This document shows positions 46,301 through 54,931 of a DNA stretch of 64,000 nt, piece after piece. The position numbers and the translations under genes are program-made. The stretch covers positions 992,001-1,056,000 of the forward strand of contig FSRV01000001.1 in NCBI GenBank assembly GCA_900142905.1. The letters are read 5' to 3'. The first letter of the stretch is position 1. Each line of letters begins with the position of its first letter. The DNA is from Burkholderia sp. GAS332. GTDB lineage: Bacteria; Pseudomonadota; Gammaproteobacteria; Burkholderiales; Burkholderiaceae. The notes beneath the pieces were generated by a model. The model was not told the origin of the DNA. It was given only the letters and a program-made list of their open reading frames with translations, and ran no database searches.

Positions 46301-47470
46301 TCAATTCGAAGTGGGTTGGGGGGCGGAATCGGTCCCGGCTTCAGGTGCCGGTTGCGCCTCGGCGCGGGGCACAAAGCGCGCGAGAATCCGCAGATCGTCG
46401 CCGATCCGGTCGACTGCGTGGAAATTCAGTTGCATGCGGCCTTCGAGCGTTTCCGGCGCGTTCAGATTGAACATGCTCATCGAGTCTACGCCGAGCAGGC
46501 TGGGCGCGAGATAGACCAGCAGTTCGTCGACGCAGCCTTCGCGCAGCAGCGAGCCGTTCAGCTTGTAGCCCGCCTCGACGTGCAGTTCGTTCACGTTACG
46601 CTCGCCGAGCACTTTCAGCACAGCGGGCAGGTCGACCTTGCCCGCTGGGTTCGCCAGCTGCACGATCTCCGCGCCGCGATCACGCAGTGCGCTCGCTCGC
46701 TCGGTATGACGCTCATCGAGATTGCCGCAGAAAATCAGGGTGGGTGCGCCGGCCAGAATCTGCGCTTCAGGCGGCACGTCGAGCTGGCTGTCGATCAGCA
46801 CGCGTTGCGGCTGACGAGGCGTGTCGACAGCACGCACGGTCATGCGCGGATCGTCTTCCCGGACGGTGCCGATGCCTGTCAGGATCGCCGATGCGCGGGC
46901 GCGCCAGGCGTGGCCATCAGCGCGTGCCGCTTCGCCGGTAATCCATTGACTGACGCCTGACGGCAAGCCGGTGCGGCCGTCCAGCGAGGCGGCCACTTTC
47001 ATGCGGACCCACGGGCGGCCGCGCGTCATGCGCGACACGAAGCCGATGTTCAGCTCGTGCGCTTCGTTGGCGAGCAGCCCGCAACGCACTTCAATGCCGG
47101 CGTCGCGCAGCATCGCGAGGCCACGTCCGGAGACTTGCGGATTCGGGTCTTCCATCGCCGCGACCACGCGCTCGACCTGAGCTTCGATCAGCGCATGCGC
47201 GCACGGCGGCGTGCGGCCGAAGTGGCTGCACGGCTCGAGCGTCACGTAAGCCGTGGCGCCGCGCAGATCATGGCCGCGCGAACGCGCGTCCTTCAACGCG
47301 CGCACTTCGGCATGATCCTGACCGGCCGGTTGCGTGAAGCCTTCGCCGATCACCTCGCCGTTCTTGACAAGCACGCAACCGACGCGCGGATTCGGGTCGG
47401 TCGTGTACATGCCGCGCTTGGCCAGCGCGAGCGCGCGTTCCATATGGACGAAGTCGGTTTGCGAAAACAT
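46301..47470 (-). CDS. ribD: Bifunctional pyrimidine deaminase/reductase of riboflavin synthesis
   Basis: 389 residues in two domains. The N-terminal deaminase has the zinc site DHAEVRAL with PCSHFGRTPPC. The C-terminal reductase (from about residue 155) has RPWVRMKVAASLDGR and the NADPH-binding VEAGYKLNGSLLREGCVDEL. It carries out the second and third steps from GTP to riboflavin. A 45-residue tail rich in Pro/Ala/Glu extends beyond the usual end. It starts with ATG 47470 and leads into ribE. Confidence 0.96.
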   Translation of the reverse strand: MFSQTDFVHMERALALAKRGMYTTDPNPRVGCVLVKNGEVIGEGFTQPAGQDHAEVRALKDARSRGHDLRGATAYVTLEPCSHFGRTPPCAHALIEAQVERVVAAMEDPNPQVSGRGLAMLRDAGIEVRCGLLANEAHELNIGFVSRMTRGRPWVRMKVAASLDGRTGLPSGVSQWITGEAARADGHAWRARASAILTGIGTVREDDPRMTVRAVDTPRQPQRVLIDSQLDVPPEAQILAGAPTLIFCGNLDERHTERASALRDRGAEIVQLANPAGKVDLPAVLKVLGERNVNELHVEAGYKLNGSLLREGCVDELLVYLAPSLLGVDSMSMFNLNAPETLEGRMQLNFHAVDRIGDDLRILARFVPRAEAQPAPEAGTDSAPQPTSN

Positions 47471-47542
47471 CGGTATCCGGTCGGGTGCGGTGGCTAGGCA
47501 GTATTGAGTCTGGATTTCGGCGGTTTCTGTCTCTCGTTGGCC

Positions 47543-48826
47543 TCAGGCCGCGAGTGAGGCGAATGCGCCGCGCGCGGCGTCGATTGTGGCGTCGATGATC
47601 GCGTCGTCGTGAGCGATCGACACGAAGCCCGCCTCATACGCCGACGGCGCGAAGTACACGCCCGCGTCGAGCATCTTGTGGAAGAACGCATTGAAGCGCG
47701 GCACGTCGCTCTTCGTGACCTCGGCGAAGCTGGTCGGAACCGCTTCGGTGAAGTAGAGGCCGAACATGCCGCCGAGCGAATCGGCCGCGAACGGCACCTT
47801 CGCTTCGCGCGCGACAGTCGCGAGACCTTGCGCGAGACGCGTGGTGCGGGCGGCGAGCGTGTCGTAGAAGCCCGGCGCCTGGATCAGTTGCAGCGTCTTC
47901 AGGCCCGCGGCGACGGCGATCGGGTTGCCCGACAGCGTGCCCGCCTGGTAGACGCCGCCGAGCGGCGCGAGGTGAGCCATGATGTCGCGCCGGCCGCCGA
48001 AGGCTGCCGCCGGCATGCCGCCGCCGATCACTTTGCCCAGACAGGTCAGATCCGGCGTGATGCCGTAGACCTCTTGCGCGCCACCTAGGGCGACGCGGAA
48101 GCCGCACATCACTTCGTCGAAAATCAGGACCGAGCCGTACTCGGTGCACAGGCGGCGCAAGGCTTGCAGGAATTCAGGTGTGGCGCGCACGAGGTTCATG
48201 TTGCCCGCCACCGGTTCGACGATCACCGAGGCGATCTCATTGCCGAAGGCCTTGAACGCTTCTTCGAGTTCAGCGACGTTGTTGTACTCGAGCACGGTGG
48301 TGTGCTTGGCGATATCGGCCGGTACGCCTGCCGACGTCGGATTGCCGAAGGTGAGCAGGCCCGAGCCGGCTTTGACCAGCAGGCTGTCCGCGTGGCCGTG
48401 GTAGCAGCCTTCGAACTTGACGATGCGGCTGCGGTTTGTGAAGCCGCGCGCGAGACGCAGCGCGCTCATGGTCGCTTCGGTGCCGCTTGAGACCATGCGG
48501 ACTTGTTCGATCGACGGGACCAGTTTGCAGATTTCTTCGGCGATTTCTACTTCGGATTCGGTTGGGGCGCCGAAGGAGAAGCCGTTGGTCAGTACGCGTT
48601 GGACTGCTTCCAGCACCTCAGGGTGGACGTGGCCGAGGATCATCGGGCCCCATGAGCCGATGTAGTCGATGTAGCGTTGGCCGTCCGCGTCCCAGAAGTA
48701 GGGGCCTTGGGCGCGCTCGATGAAGCGCGGTGTGCCGCCTACCGATCGGAATGCGCGGACTGGCGAGTTCACGCCGCCTGGGATGGTGCGCTGCGCGCGC
48801 TCGAAGAGGATCTCGTTTTTGGACAT
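47543..48826 (-). CDS. hemL: Glutamate-1-semialdehyde 2,1-aminomutase
   Basis: This 427-residue PLP enzyme converts glutamate-1-semialdehyde to 5-aminolevulinate in the C5 heme pathway. Motifs include [12 protein letters not shown] at the N-terminus, [30 protein letters not shown] and the PLP lysine in [16 protein letters not shown]. The length is normal for the family (426). It is the gene upstream of ribD on the same strand (72 bases apart), an arrangement usual in Burkholderiaceae. Confidence 0.97.
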   Translation of the reverse strand: MSKNEILFERAQRTIPGGVNSPVRAFRSVGGTPRFIERAQGPYFWDADGQRYIDYIGSWGPMILGHVHPEVLEAVQRVLTNGFSFGAPTESEVEIAEEICKLVPSIEQVRMVSSGTEATMSALRLARGFTNRSRIVKFEGCYHGHADSLLVKAGSGLLTFGNPTSAGVPADIAKHTTVLEYNNVAELEEAFKAFGNEIASVIVEPVAGNMNLVRATPEFLQALRRLCTEYGSVLIFDEVMCGFRVALGGAQEVYGITPDLTCLGKVIGGGMPAAAFGGRRDIMAHLAPLGGVYQAGTLSGNPIAVAAGLKTLQLIQAPGFYDTLAARTTRLAQGLATVAREAKVPFAADSLGGMFGLYFTEAVPTSFAEVTKSDVPRFNAFFHKMLDAGVYFAPSAYEAGFVSIAHDDAIIDATIDAARGAFASLAA

Positions 48827-49225
48827 GGTGATCGATGGAATTTGGGTTGCGCAGCGGCGCGGGGACTGGGTTTGTTGCGCTTCGCGCGGCGCTGTGAGTT
48901 TGATGGGGAAATTGTACCGGAGTCGGAGGGAAGGGGTTTTGGGTTTGCCCCTGTGGTGGGGCTGGTTCTTGGGCCTTTTCTTGAATTGCTAGTGGTCTAT
49001 TAGCGTTGCCCCTGTGCGGGGCGGCACTTACTTTCTTTGCCGCCGCAAAGAAAGATAAGCAAAGAAAGCGGCTAGAACCCCCTGCTAAGCGGGTCCCCCG
49101 CGCAGTTGCGGTAGTGGTGCATCTGGAATCTGTGTTCTCGCACATTCGACGTGAGTGACAAGGCAGTCATACTTCCAGCGGCGCTGCGCGCGCTGTAGCG
49201 GTACTTCACCAAGCCCGGACGGCGC
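48827..49225. other. Intergenic region carrying a dispersed repeat
   Basis: About 400 bases without a gene between hemL and the EVE-like gene. The right half contains the CTTTCTTTG repeat listed separately. The left half is the hemL promoter region with G-rich tracts and no recognisable site. Confidence 0.6.
49006..49195. repeat. Burkholderia-type dispersed intergenic repeat
   Basis: This stretch contains a perfect stem CTTTCTTTGC-CGCC-GCAAAGAAAG (49031-49054) within GCGGCACTTACTTTCTTTGC, followed by GCAAAGAAAGCGGCTAGAAC and a GGGTCCCCCGCGCAG segment. Nearly the same sequence is found between genes in many places in Burkholderia and Paraburkholderia genomes. That statement is from general knowledge. 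Only one copy is visible here. Confidence 0.6.
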
Positions 49226-49822
49226 TTAGATCTTATGCGCGCGCTTTGCTGCCGGTTTTTTCGTTGCGGGCTCCGGTTTCGTCCTCGCGCGACCTTCTGC
49301 CGCGGTTTTTTCCGCTGCCGCCTTGTGAGCTGTTACCTTGCTGGAGTGAATGGGGCCCGTCTGCACGTCAAGCTGAGGCGGTTTGCGCTTGCCTGTGAGC
49401 TCGGCCCAGCGCTTTTCCAACGCGCCTTCGGCGATCGGCTTGATCACCGTGCCCGAGCTCTGTGCGTCCCATGTTTGTACCGAAAACGGGTGCGTGCGCA
49501 ACATGTCGCGTGGAATCACGACACCCTCGTGCGCGTCGACCACCCAGTCGTACACGAAGTCGATGCACAAGCGGTAACCCCGCTTCGTCGCGGGGTCGGG
49601 GACCTCGTACGGCGCGCGCGTGACATAGCCCGAGCCAAAAATGCCCTTGGGTTCCTGGGCGACACGGTGCAGGAACACGCGGTCGCCCGGCAGGATGCCG
49701 CGGGCAAATCCGCAACCCCACACGTCAGCCACCGCTACGCCCGCGGCGACTCGCTTCGCCACGTCGGGTAACTCGGGCCATGGCCATTTCTTGGGGCTCC
49801 AGATTAGCAGGAAGGCAGTCAT
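49226..49822 (-). CDS. EVE-like (PUA-related) domain protein with basic tail
   Basis: A 198-residue protein. Residues 1-140 look like an EVE-type domain: FLLIWSPKKWPWPELPDVAK, DVWGCGFARGILPGDRVFLH and the EPKGIFGSGYVTRAPYEVPD strand. EVE/PUA folds bind modified bases or RNA. The C-terminal 55 residues are Lys/Ala-rich (KTAAEGRARTKPEPATKKPA), a disordered histone-like tail that may bind DNA. No restriction or other defence genes are adjacent. Function is unknown. Confidence 0.75.
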   Translation of the reverse strand: MTAFLLIWSPKKWPWPELPDVAKRVAAGVAVADVWGCGFARGILPGDRVFLHRVAQEPKGIFGSGYVTRAPYEVPDPATKRGYRLCIDFVYDWVVDAHEGVVIPRDMLRTHPFSVQTWDAQSSGTVIKPIAEGALEKRWAELTGKRKPPQLDVQTGPIHSSKVTAHKAAAEKTAAEGRARTKPEPATKKPAAKRAHKI

Positions 49823-50071
49823 GTCAGAGGCGGGGCTGGGCAGGGTGGAGGGACGCAGCGGGCAGCGGAGTGCCGCGCCCCGGAGCGTTCTGGCGGCAGC
49901 TTAACCGATCGGCGGCGCACCTGTCGCGGCGCAAGGGCGGGCCGTCCAGCCAGGCGCGAAGCGCGGCGGATGGTCGAGTCGTCGCGTACAATTGGGGTCG
50001 TCAAGTTGCTGTTTTCCCCGTTTCACCGCGTTTCGCTGCCGATGATGGCGCGGCGCTTCATCTGGATTCCC

Positions 50072-51292
50072 ATGTCTCACGTCACCAGAAGCCGGCCCGA
50101 TGGCCGGCTGATTCTGTTGCTCGGTGCGCTCGCCGCATGCGGGCCGATTTCCATCGATATGTATCTGCCGAGCCTGCCGACGATCGCGCAGGCGTTCGTC
50201 ATCAGCACCGGCGCCGCGCAAACCACGCTCACCAGCTTCATGTTTGGTTTTTCGATCGGCATGCTGCTCTATGGTCCGCTGTCGGATACCTATGGCCGCC
50301 GGCCCGTCTTGCTCGGCGGCATCATCATGTATGCGCTGGCGAGTGTGGCCTGCGCGCTGTCGTTTTCCATCGAATCGCTGGTGACGTTCCGCTTCGTGCA
50401 GGCACTCGGCGCAGGCGCGGCCTCGGTGCTCGCGCGTGCGATCGCCCGCGATGCGCACGGGCCAACCGATGCCGCGCGCGTGCTGTCGATGCTCGCCATC
50501 GTTACGTCGATCGGGCCGTTGCTCGCGCCGCTGATCGGCGGGCAGCTGCTGTTGCTCGGCGGCTGGCGTGTCGTCTTTGTTGTGCTGACGCTGTTCGGTA
50601 CGGTGTGCGCGGTGACCGCGTTTCTCAAGGTGCCGGAAACGTGGCCGCCCGAAAAGCGTGCGCATTCGGCGCTGCTGAAATCGTTCGGCGCGTATGGCAA
50701 GTTGCTGCGCGATCCGGTCGCGTGGGGGCACATGCTGTGCGGCGGCATGGCGTTCGCGTCGATGTTTGCGTACATCACCGCGACGCCGTTCGTGTACATC
50801 GAATATTTCCATGTATCGGCGCAGCACTACGGCTTTCTGTTCGCGCTGAATATCGTCGGCATCATGTTCGGCAACTTCATGAACACGCGCCTCGTCGGTC
50901 GGCTCGGTTCGCTGCCGATCATTTCTTTCGCTGCGACCGTGAGTTGCATAGCGTCCCTGTTCGTCTGTCTCGTCTCGCTGACAGGGTGGGGCGGGTTGTG
51001 GTCGATCGTCTTCGGTTTGTTCTTCGTGGTCGGGGTGGTGGGGCTGTTGTCCGCTAACTGCACGACCGATCTGATGCATCGGTATCCCGTGAATGCCGGC
51101 GCGGCGGCCGCCGTGTTCGGCGCCGTGCAGTTGGCGCTCGGCGCGTTGGCGAGCCTCGCAGTCGGACTCTGGCAGGATGGTTCGCCCAAAGGTATGGGCG
51201 TCGTCGTGGGTGTCGCGGGTGTGTTGTGTTACGCCGGCCGGATTCTGGTGGTCAAGTGGCACGGCATGAAGGTGCCTGTCGCTGCTGCTTGA
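50072..51292 (+). CDS. Bcr/CflA family drug efflux MFS transporter
   Basis: A twelve-helix efflux pump (406 residues from ATG 50072, which has GGA at -8). In-frame starts at 49970 and 50042 are possible but add residues not typical for the family. It has the Bcr/CflA N-terminus GALAACGPISIDMYLPSLPT, the loop motif GPLSDTYGRRPVLLGG and the helix 5 motif GPLLAPLIGGQLLLLGGWRV. Relatives confer resistance to bicyclomycin, sulfonamides or chloramphenicol. The substrate here is unknown. It stands alone. Confidence 0.9.
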   Translation: MSHVTRSRPDGRLILLLGALAACGPISIDMYLPSLPTIAQAFVISTGAAQTTLTSFMFGFSIGMLLYGPLSDTYGRRPVLLGGIIMYALASVACALSFSIESLVTFRFVQALGAGAASVLARAIARDAHGPTDAARVLSMLAIVTSIGPLLAPLIGGQLLLLGGWRVVFVVLTLFGTVCAVTAFLKVPETWPPEKRAHSALLKSFGAYGKLLRDPVAWGHMLCGGMAFASMFAYITATPFVYIEYFHVSAQHYGFLFALNIVGIMFGNFMNTRLVGRLGSLPIISFAATVSCIASLFVCLVSLTGWGGLWSIVFGLFFVVGVVGLLSANCTTDLMHRYPVNAGAAAAVFGAVQLALGALASLAVGLWQDGSPKGMGVVVGVAGVLCYAGRILVVKWHGMKVPVAAA

Positions 51293-51482
51293 CGGCACGA
51301 CGGAGCAGACATTCTTCGCTGAATGCGGATCATGGTTCCATAGCCGAAACGCGCGACACGCTGGCTTGTCCGTCGCGCGCTAACCAGCGTGTCTACGGAA
51401 AACACCAGGTGTTGCGTGCGCGCGACCGTGCGTTTCGATTTGCATTGCTATGATGGCGTCACTGTTCCTCGGAGCGGCAATC

Positions 51483-51710
51483 ATGGCGATCAGAGATTTG
51501 ATGAACGGCGAGCGGCAACATGCGGCCTTCGCTGAAGCGCAGAAGCTGGCAGACAGCGGCGCCTATCACGATTACACAGACATCGAATACGTCTTGCGCT
51601 TTGATTATGGTTTGTCTGATGTATCGGCACTGCTCGACAGCCAGTTGATGCATCGCGATCTGAATCGCCGTTGCGCCGATGCGCGCGAAAAGCTGGATGC
51701 GCTTGCTTAG
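51483..51710 (+). CDS. Small hypothetical protein
   Basis: 75 residues from ATG 51483, preceded by GGAGCGG. A 33-base longer start at 51450 lacks a ribosome site. The sequence MAIRDLMNGERQHAAFAEAQ, then DSGAYHDYTDIEYVLRFDYG and LMHRDLNRRCADAREKLD, is soluble, acidic and mainly helical. The pattern recurs in small proteins of Burkholderia, but no function is known. The RidA gene follows 97 bases downstream. Confidence 0.65.
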   Translation: MAIRDLMNGERQHAAFAEAQKLADSGAYHDYTDIEYVLRFDYGLSDVSALLDSQLMHRDLNRRCADAREKLDALA

Positions 51711-51807
51711 CGTGTGACACGTCGTGTGACACGCGCGGTGGGTGGCATGCAGCGTCCTGCGCGTCGTCATACGCCGCGATGGCGCCAACCCTTTTGGAGT
51801 TGTATTC

Positions 51808-52212
51808 ATGGCTGTTAGCCAGCACGACCCGCGTCTGCCGCACATGGACAATCCCGCTGCTTTGGCGAAGCCGGGCGGCCATTACAGCCACGTCGCGATC
51901 GCGAATGGTTTTGTTTTCGTCTCGGGACAGTTGCCGATCAACGCACAGGGCGAGAAGCTCGCTGAAGCCTCGTTCGAAGTCCAGGCCGAGCAGGTGCTGG
52001 CGAATGTGCAGGCTGCGCTCGAAGGCGCCGGCAGCAGCATTGCACAACTGGTGCAAGTGCGCGTCTATATCGCCGGTGTCGAACACTGGGCGAGCTTCAA
52101 TCAGATTTACGCGCGTTGGGCAGGCGAGGCGCGGCCGGCGCGTGCCGTCGTGCCGGTCCCTCATCTGCATTACGGCTTGCTGGTCGAGGTCGAGGCAACC
52201 GCGCTGGTTTAA
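51808..52212 (+). CDS. RidA/YjgF family protein
   Basis: This 134-residue protein starts at ATG 51808 with GGAG seven bases before. It contains the RidA core YSHVAIANGFVFVSGQLPIN, a middle EVQAEQVLANVQAALEGAGS helix, VRVYIA with the conserved Arg (the imine-binding residue of active RidA) and PARAVVPVPHLHYGLLVEVE. RidA proteins hydrolyse reactive enamine/imine intermediates made by PLP enzymes. The trimeric family is usually 125-135 residues. The subgroup cannot be decided. Confidence 0.92.
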   Translation: MAVSQHDPRLPHMDNPAALAKPGGHYSHVAIANGFVFVSGQLPINAQGEKLAEASFEVQAEQVLANVQAALEGAGSSIAQLVQVRVYIAGVEHWASFNQIYARWAGEARPARAVVPVPHLHYGLLVEVEATALV

Positions 52213-52240
52213 GCCGTTGCGGTGCCGAGGCGTGGCCGGT

Positions 52241-52699
52241 TCAGTGAATCACGAGTCCGTTGAATTGGGCATTGCCCACGCCGGACGCGATATTCATGCC
52301 GACGTTGCCGCTCACTGCCGCCAGTGAACCGGCGCCGAGTTTCGCGGTGGTGTTACCCGTCAACTGCGCGACGGTATGCAGATTCTGTTGTGAGGCGATC
52401 GCGGCCTGCGGTGTGGTGGTGAGGGCGATCTGGTTGGCCTGCGCATTCAGCGCCCCGGCTGCGAGGTTCACGCCGATGTTGCCGCTTGCGCCTCGCAGCG
52501 CATTCGCGCCCACGTTGGCTGCCAACGCGCCAGCATTCGCGCTGCCACCGACATCCTGCAGACTGGACAGTCTGGTTGAGCCGAGCACCGTCGCGCTATC
52601 GTCTTCGGACGGCGTCGTTGACGTGCCTGCGAGCGCGGACGATACGCCCGCGCTCGCGGCGACCCAAATCAGTGCAACGGCTGAAGTACGGACTTTCAT
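52241..52699 (-). CDS. Secreted protein with Fap-like amyloid repeats
   Basis: From ATG 52699 the product has 152 residues with a signal peptide ending near SSALAGTS. Two repeats follow: GNIGVNLAAGALNAQANQIA at about residues 75-95, and GNVGMNIASGVGNAQFNGLV at the very end. This G-N-x-G-x-N-x-A-x-G-x-x-N-x-Q-x-N pattern is that of the repeat units in the functional amyloids FapB and FapC of Pseudomonas. The protein is Ala/Asn/Gly/Gln-rich. Only two units and no neighbouring fap export gene are present. A small lipoprotein gene lies just upstream. Confidence 0.75.
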   Translation of the reverse strand: MKVRTSAVALIWVAASAGVSSALAGTSTTPSEDDSATVLGSTRLSSLQDVGGSANAGALAANVGANALRGASGNIGVNLAAGALNAQANQIALTTTPQAAIASQQNLHTVAQLTGNTTAKLGAGSLAAVSGNVGMNIASGVGNAQFNGLVIH

Positions 52700-52846
52700 G
52701 ATCAACTCCCAAGCGTGTGCTGACGGCACAGATAGTCCTGATATCGACCATGGGAGCGAGATGTTGAGGGAGGGGTTCCCCTTAATGCGGGCGGTGCCGA
52801 GAGATTGGCTGGTACGAGCTTGGCCAAGAACGAGCTTGGCCAGAAA

Positions 52847-53017
52847 TTACCACCGCCCGTGACCGCCGTAATAACCGCCAACGCCAACCCCCACGCTGAC
52901 GCTCGGGGCAGCGTAGTAGCCGGGGGCGTATCCGTATGCCGGGTAGCCGTACGGCGGTGCGACGACACATCCGGAAAGGCCCGCGGCGAAACCTATCGCA
53001 AACAGTAATTTGAGCAT
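52847..53017 (-). CDS. Very small Gly/Tyr-rich lipoprotein, 56 residues
   Basis: A 56-codon gene with GGAGG six bases before ATG 53017. The signal peptide MLKLLFAIGFAAGLSGC ends with a lipobox LSGC, so Cys17 should be lipidated. The mature part is VVAPPYGYPAYGYAPGYYAA, then PSVSVGVGVGGYYGGHGRW, low complexity rich in Tyr, Gly and Pro, much like the exported protein at 22097. Function is unknown. It is read in the same direction as the Fap-like gene, with 147 bases between. Confidence 0.75.
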   Translation of the reverse strand: MLKLLFAIGFAAGLSGCVVAPPYGYPAYGYAPGYYAAPSVSVGVGVGGYYGGHGRW

Positions 53018-53165
53018 GATTCCTCCCTGTTTAAGACTTGGAGGAACCGGGCGCGGGATTCGTTCGGCCTGCCGTGTGACAGCAAATTACGAAACCCCGG
53101 TCGAATCGGGCTCCATTTACAGTTGCTTACCCGTTCGACGCGTTGCGCAATCACTGGCGAGTTCT

Positions 53166-53732
53166 TCAAACCGAACCAGCCGGCGCAACGGCAAGACGAA
53201 GTTCCCGATAGGCCATCACCAGCGCGTCGAGGCTGAATGTCCGGTTCAGGCCGCTGGGATTGGGCAACACCCATGCGCGGGCGCCCCCGAATGCTGCCGG
53301 TTGCAGACCCCAGTGGATGTCGCGCTCGCCGGACATGGCGGAGATCGCCATCTTCCCGAGGAAGGCAACGCATTGCGGTGCATATCGTTCAATCTTCCGC
53401 TCGAATTCCGTCGCAGCCGCTTTGAATTCCCATTGCGATAGTTCGTCCGCACGTGCGGTCGGGCGCGAGACCGCGGTTGTCAGGCCACAGCCATATTGCA
53501 GCAGTGTGCGGTCGTCTTCGGGACTAATCTGTTCAGGCGTAAAACCTGTCAGATGAACCACGCGCCAGAACCGATTGCCCCTGCCGGCAAAGTGCCGGCC
53601 AGTCGATGCCGCCTGGACGCCCGGATTGATGCCGCAAAACACGACCGATAAACCCGGTTCAAGGATATCGGACAGACCTTGAAGTGAATCGGAGTGAGTC
53701 ACGGATGATGTAGGCCTTTTCATGAAGTCCAT
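53166..53732 (-). CDS. mug: G/U mismatch-specific DNA glycosylase
   Basis: This 188-residue member of the uracil-DNA glycosylase superfamily has the catalytic region FCGINPGVQAASTGRHFAGR (Asn of GINPG), GNRFWRVVHLTG, and the DNA-clamping LPNPSGLNRTF near the C-terminus. Mug removes uracil opposite G and ethenocytosine in E. coli (168 residues). The conserved order and length fit. An ATG three codons inside (53723) is an equal start choice. Confidence 0.94.
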   Translation of the reverse strand: MDFMKRPTSSVTHSDSLQGLSDILEPGLSVVFCGINPGVQAASTGRHFAGRGNRFWRVVHLTGFTPEQISPEDDRTLLQYGCGLTTAVSRPTARADELSQWEFKAAATEFERKIERYAPQCVAFLGKMAISAMSGERDIHWGLQPAAFGGARAWVLPNPSGLNRTFSLDALVMAYRELRLAVAPAGSV

Positions 53733-53887
53733 TCGAGTCGCCGGGCGGGAGCGATAGGCTACCTCAACGAGACCGTCTCCTGATTGCAGACAGGGGAGCC
53801 CCTTTATACTCGACGCTCACGCTGCGTAACCGCGTCGGTGGCGGTTTGGAAGTGCAGTTGACATCGAGGGGCCTACGCTAAACACAT

Positions 53888-54814
53888 ATGGACCGAATCG
53901 ACGCAATGAAGGTGTTCGTGGCCACGCTGGACGAAGGCAGCCTGGCTGGCGCCGGACGTCGGCTCGGGCGATCCCCGGCGGCGGTGAGCCGCGCCATCGC
54001 CTTCCTCGAAGAGCACACCGGAACCGCCCTGCTGCACCGGACAACGCGGACGATCCGGCTGAGTGCGGCGGGCGAACGTTATGCATCGGCCTGCCGGCGC
54101 ATCCTGACCGATCTCGAGGAGGCCGATTTGCTGGTGGCCGACGAGCGGTCGGCGCCGCGGGGTCTGCTGACCGTGACCGCGCCTATTGCCGCCGGCGAGG
54201 ACGTGCTGCGGCCAATACTGGACGATTTCATCGAGCGCCATCCCGCTGTGCCGATCCGCCTGCAACTGCTCGACCGTCCAGTCAGCCTGATCGACGAAGG
54301 AATCGACGTGGCGCTGCGTATCGCGCATCTTGCGGATTCGACGCTGATCGCGATACCGGTGGGCGAAGTCCGCCGCGTTGTCGCGGCTTCGCCGCAGTAC
54401 CTCGCCACCCATCCCGCCATCAACGAACCGGCCGATCTCGCGCATCATCAGATCGTCTCGATGACGCATTTCGGGCTGGATTCCTGGAGCTTTCCGCCGT
54501 CCGGCCGTTCGACGATTCCTCAGGTCGTGCAGTTGGCCCCGTGCTTTATCGTCAACACGATCCGGGCGGCGATCGCATCGACAGTTGCCGGCCACGGCGT
54601 CACCCGGATGTTTTCGTATCACATTGCCGAACAGGTCAAGGCCGGGTCGCTGAAGATCGTGTTGCGCGATAGCGAGCATTCACCGCTACCGGTTCACCTC
54701 CTGACGCCGCACGGACGCCTGTCGGTCCCCAAGGTGCGTGCTTTTGTCGACTTCGCGGCACCGCGTCTGCGCCAGCATTTCGAGCAACTGCAACACATCA
54801 CCGATACGGATTGA
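53888..54814 (+). CDS. LysR family transcriptional regulator
   Basis: This 308-residue regulator opens MDRIDAMKVFVATLDEGSLA with a helix-turn-helix (RRLGRSPAAVSRAIAFLEEH, TGTALLHRTTRTIRLSAAGE) and ends in a substrate-binding-like domain. The LysR subgroup with LxRTTR is common in Burkholderia next to transport or oxidoreductase genes. The next gene on the same strand, an MdtG-like transporter, is 117 bases away, so it is a possible target. Confidence 0.93.
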   Translation: MDRIDAMKVFVATLDEGSLAGAGRRLGRSPAAVSRAIAFLEEHTGTALLHRTTRTIRLSAAGERYASACRRILTDLEEADLLVADERSAPRGLLTVTAPIAAGEDVLRPILDDFIERHPAVPIRLQLLDRPVSLIDEGIDVALRIAHLADSTLIAIPVGEVRRVVAASPQYLATHPAINEPADLAHHQIVSMTHFGLDSWSFPPSGRSTIPQVVQLAPCFIVNTIRAAIASTVAGHGVTRMFSYHIAEQVKAGSLKIVLRDSEHSPLPVHLLTPHGRLSVPKVRAFVDFAAPRLRQHFEQLQHITDTD

Positions 54815-54931
54815 ACCTTGCTGCGGAAGAATGTCTTCCTTGTGGCGGCGATTCTCTCTCAATTCGATTCAATCTAGACTGACTCCCATCATCGGCAGGG
54901 TACCCAGCGGGACCCGCATTCGGGAGGCAGT

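Noticed and set aside
49006..49195. CRISPR-like or insertion element reading of the CTTTCTTTG stem
   Set aside because: There is only one copy, with no regularly spaced repeats and no transposase. A dispersed intergenic repeat is the simpler explanation.
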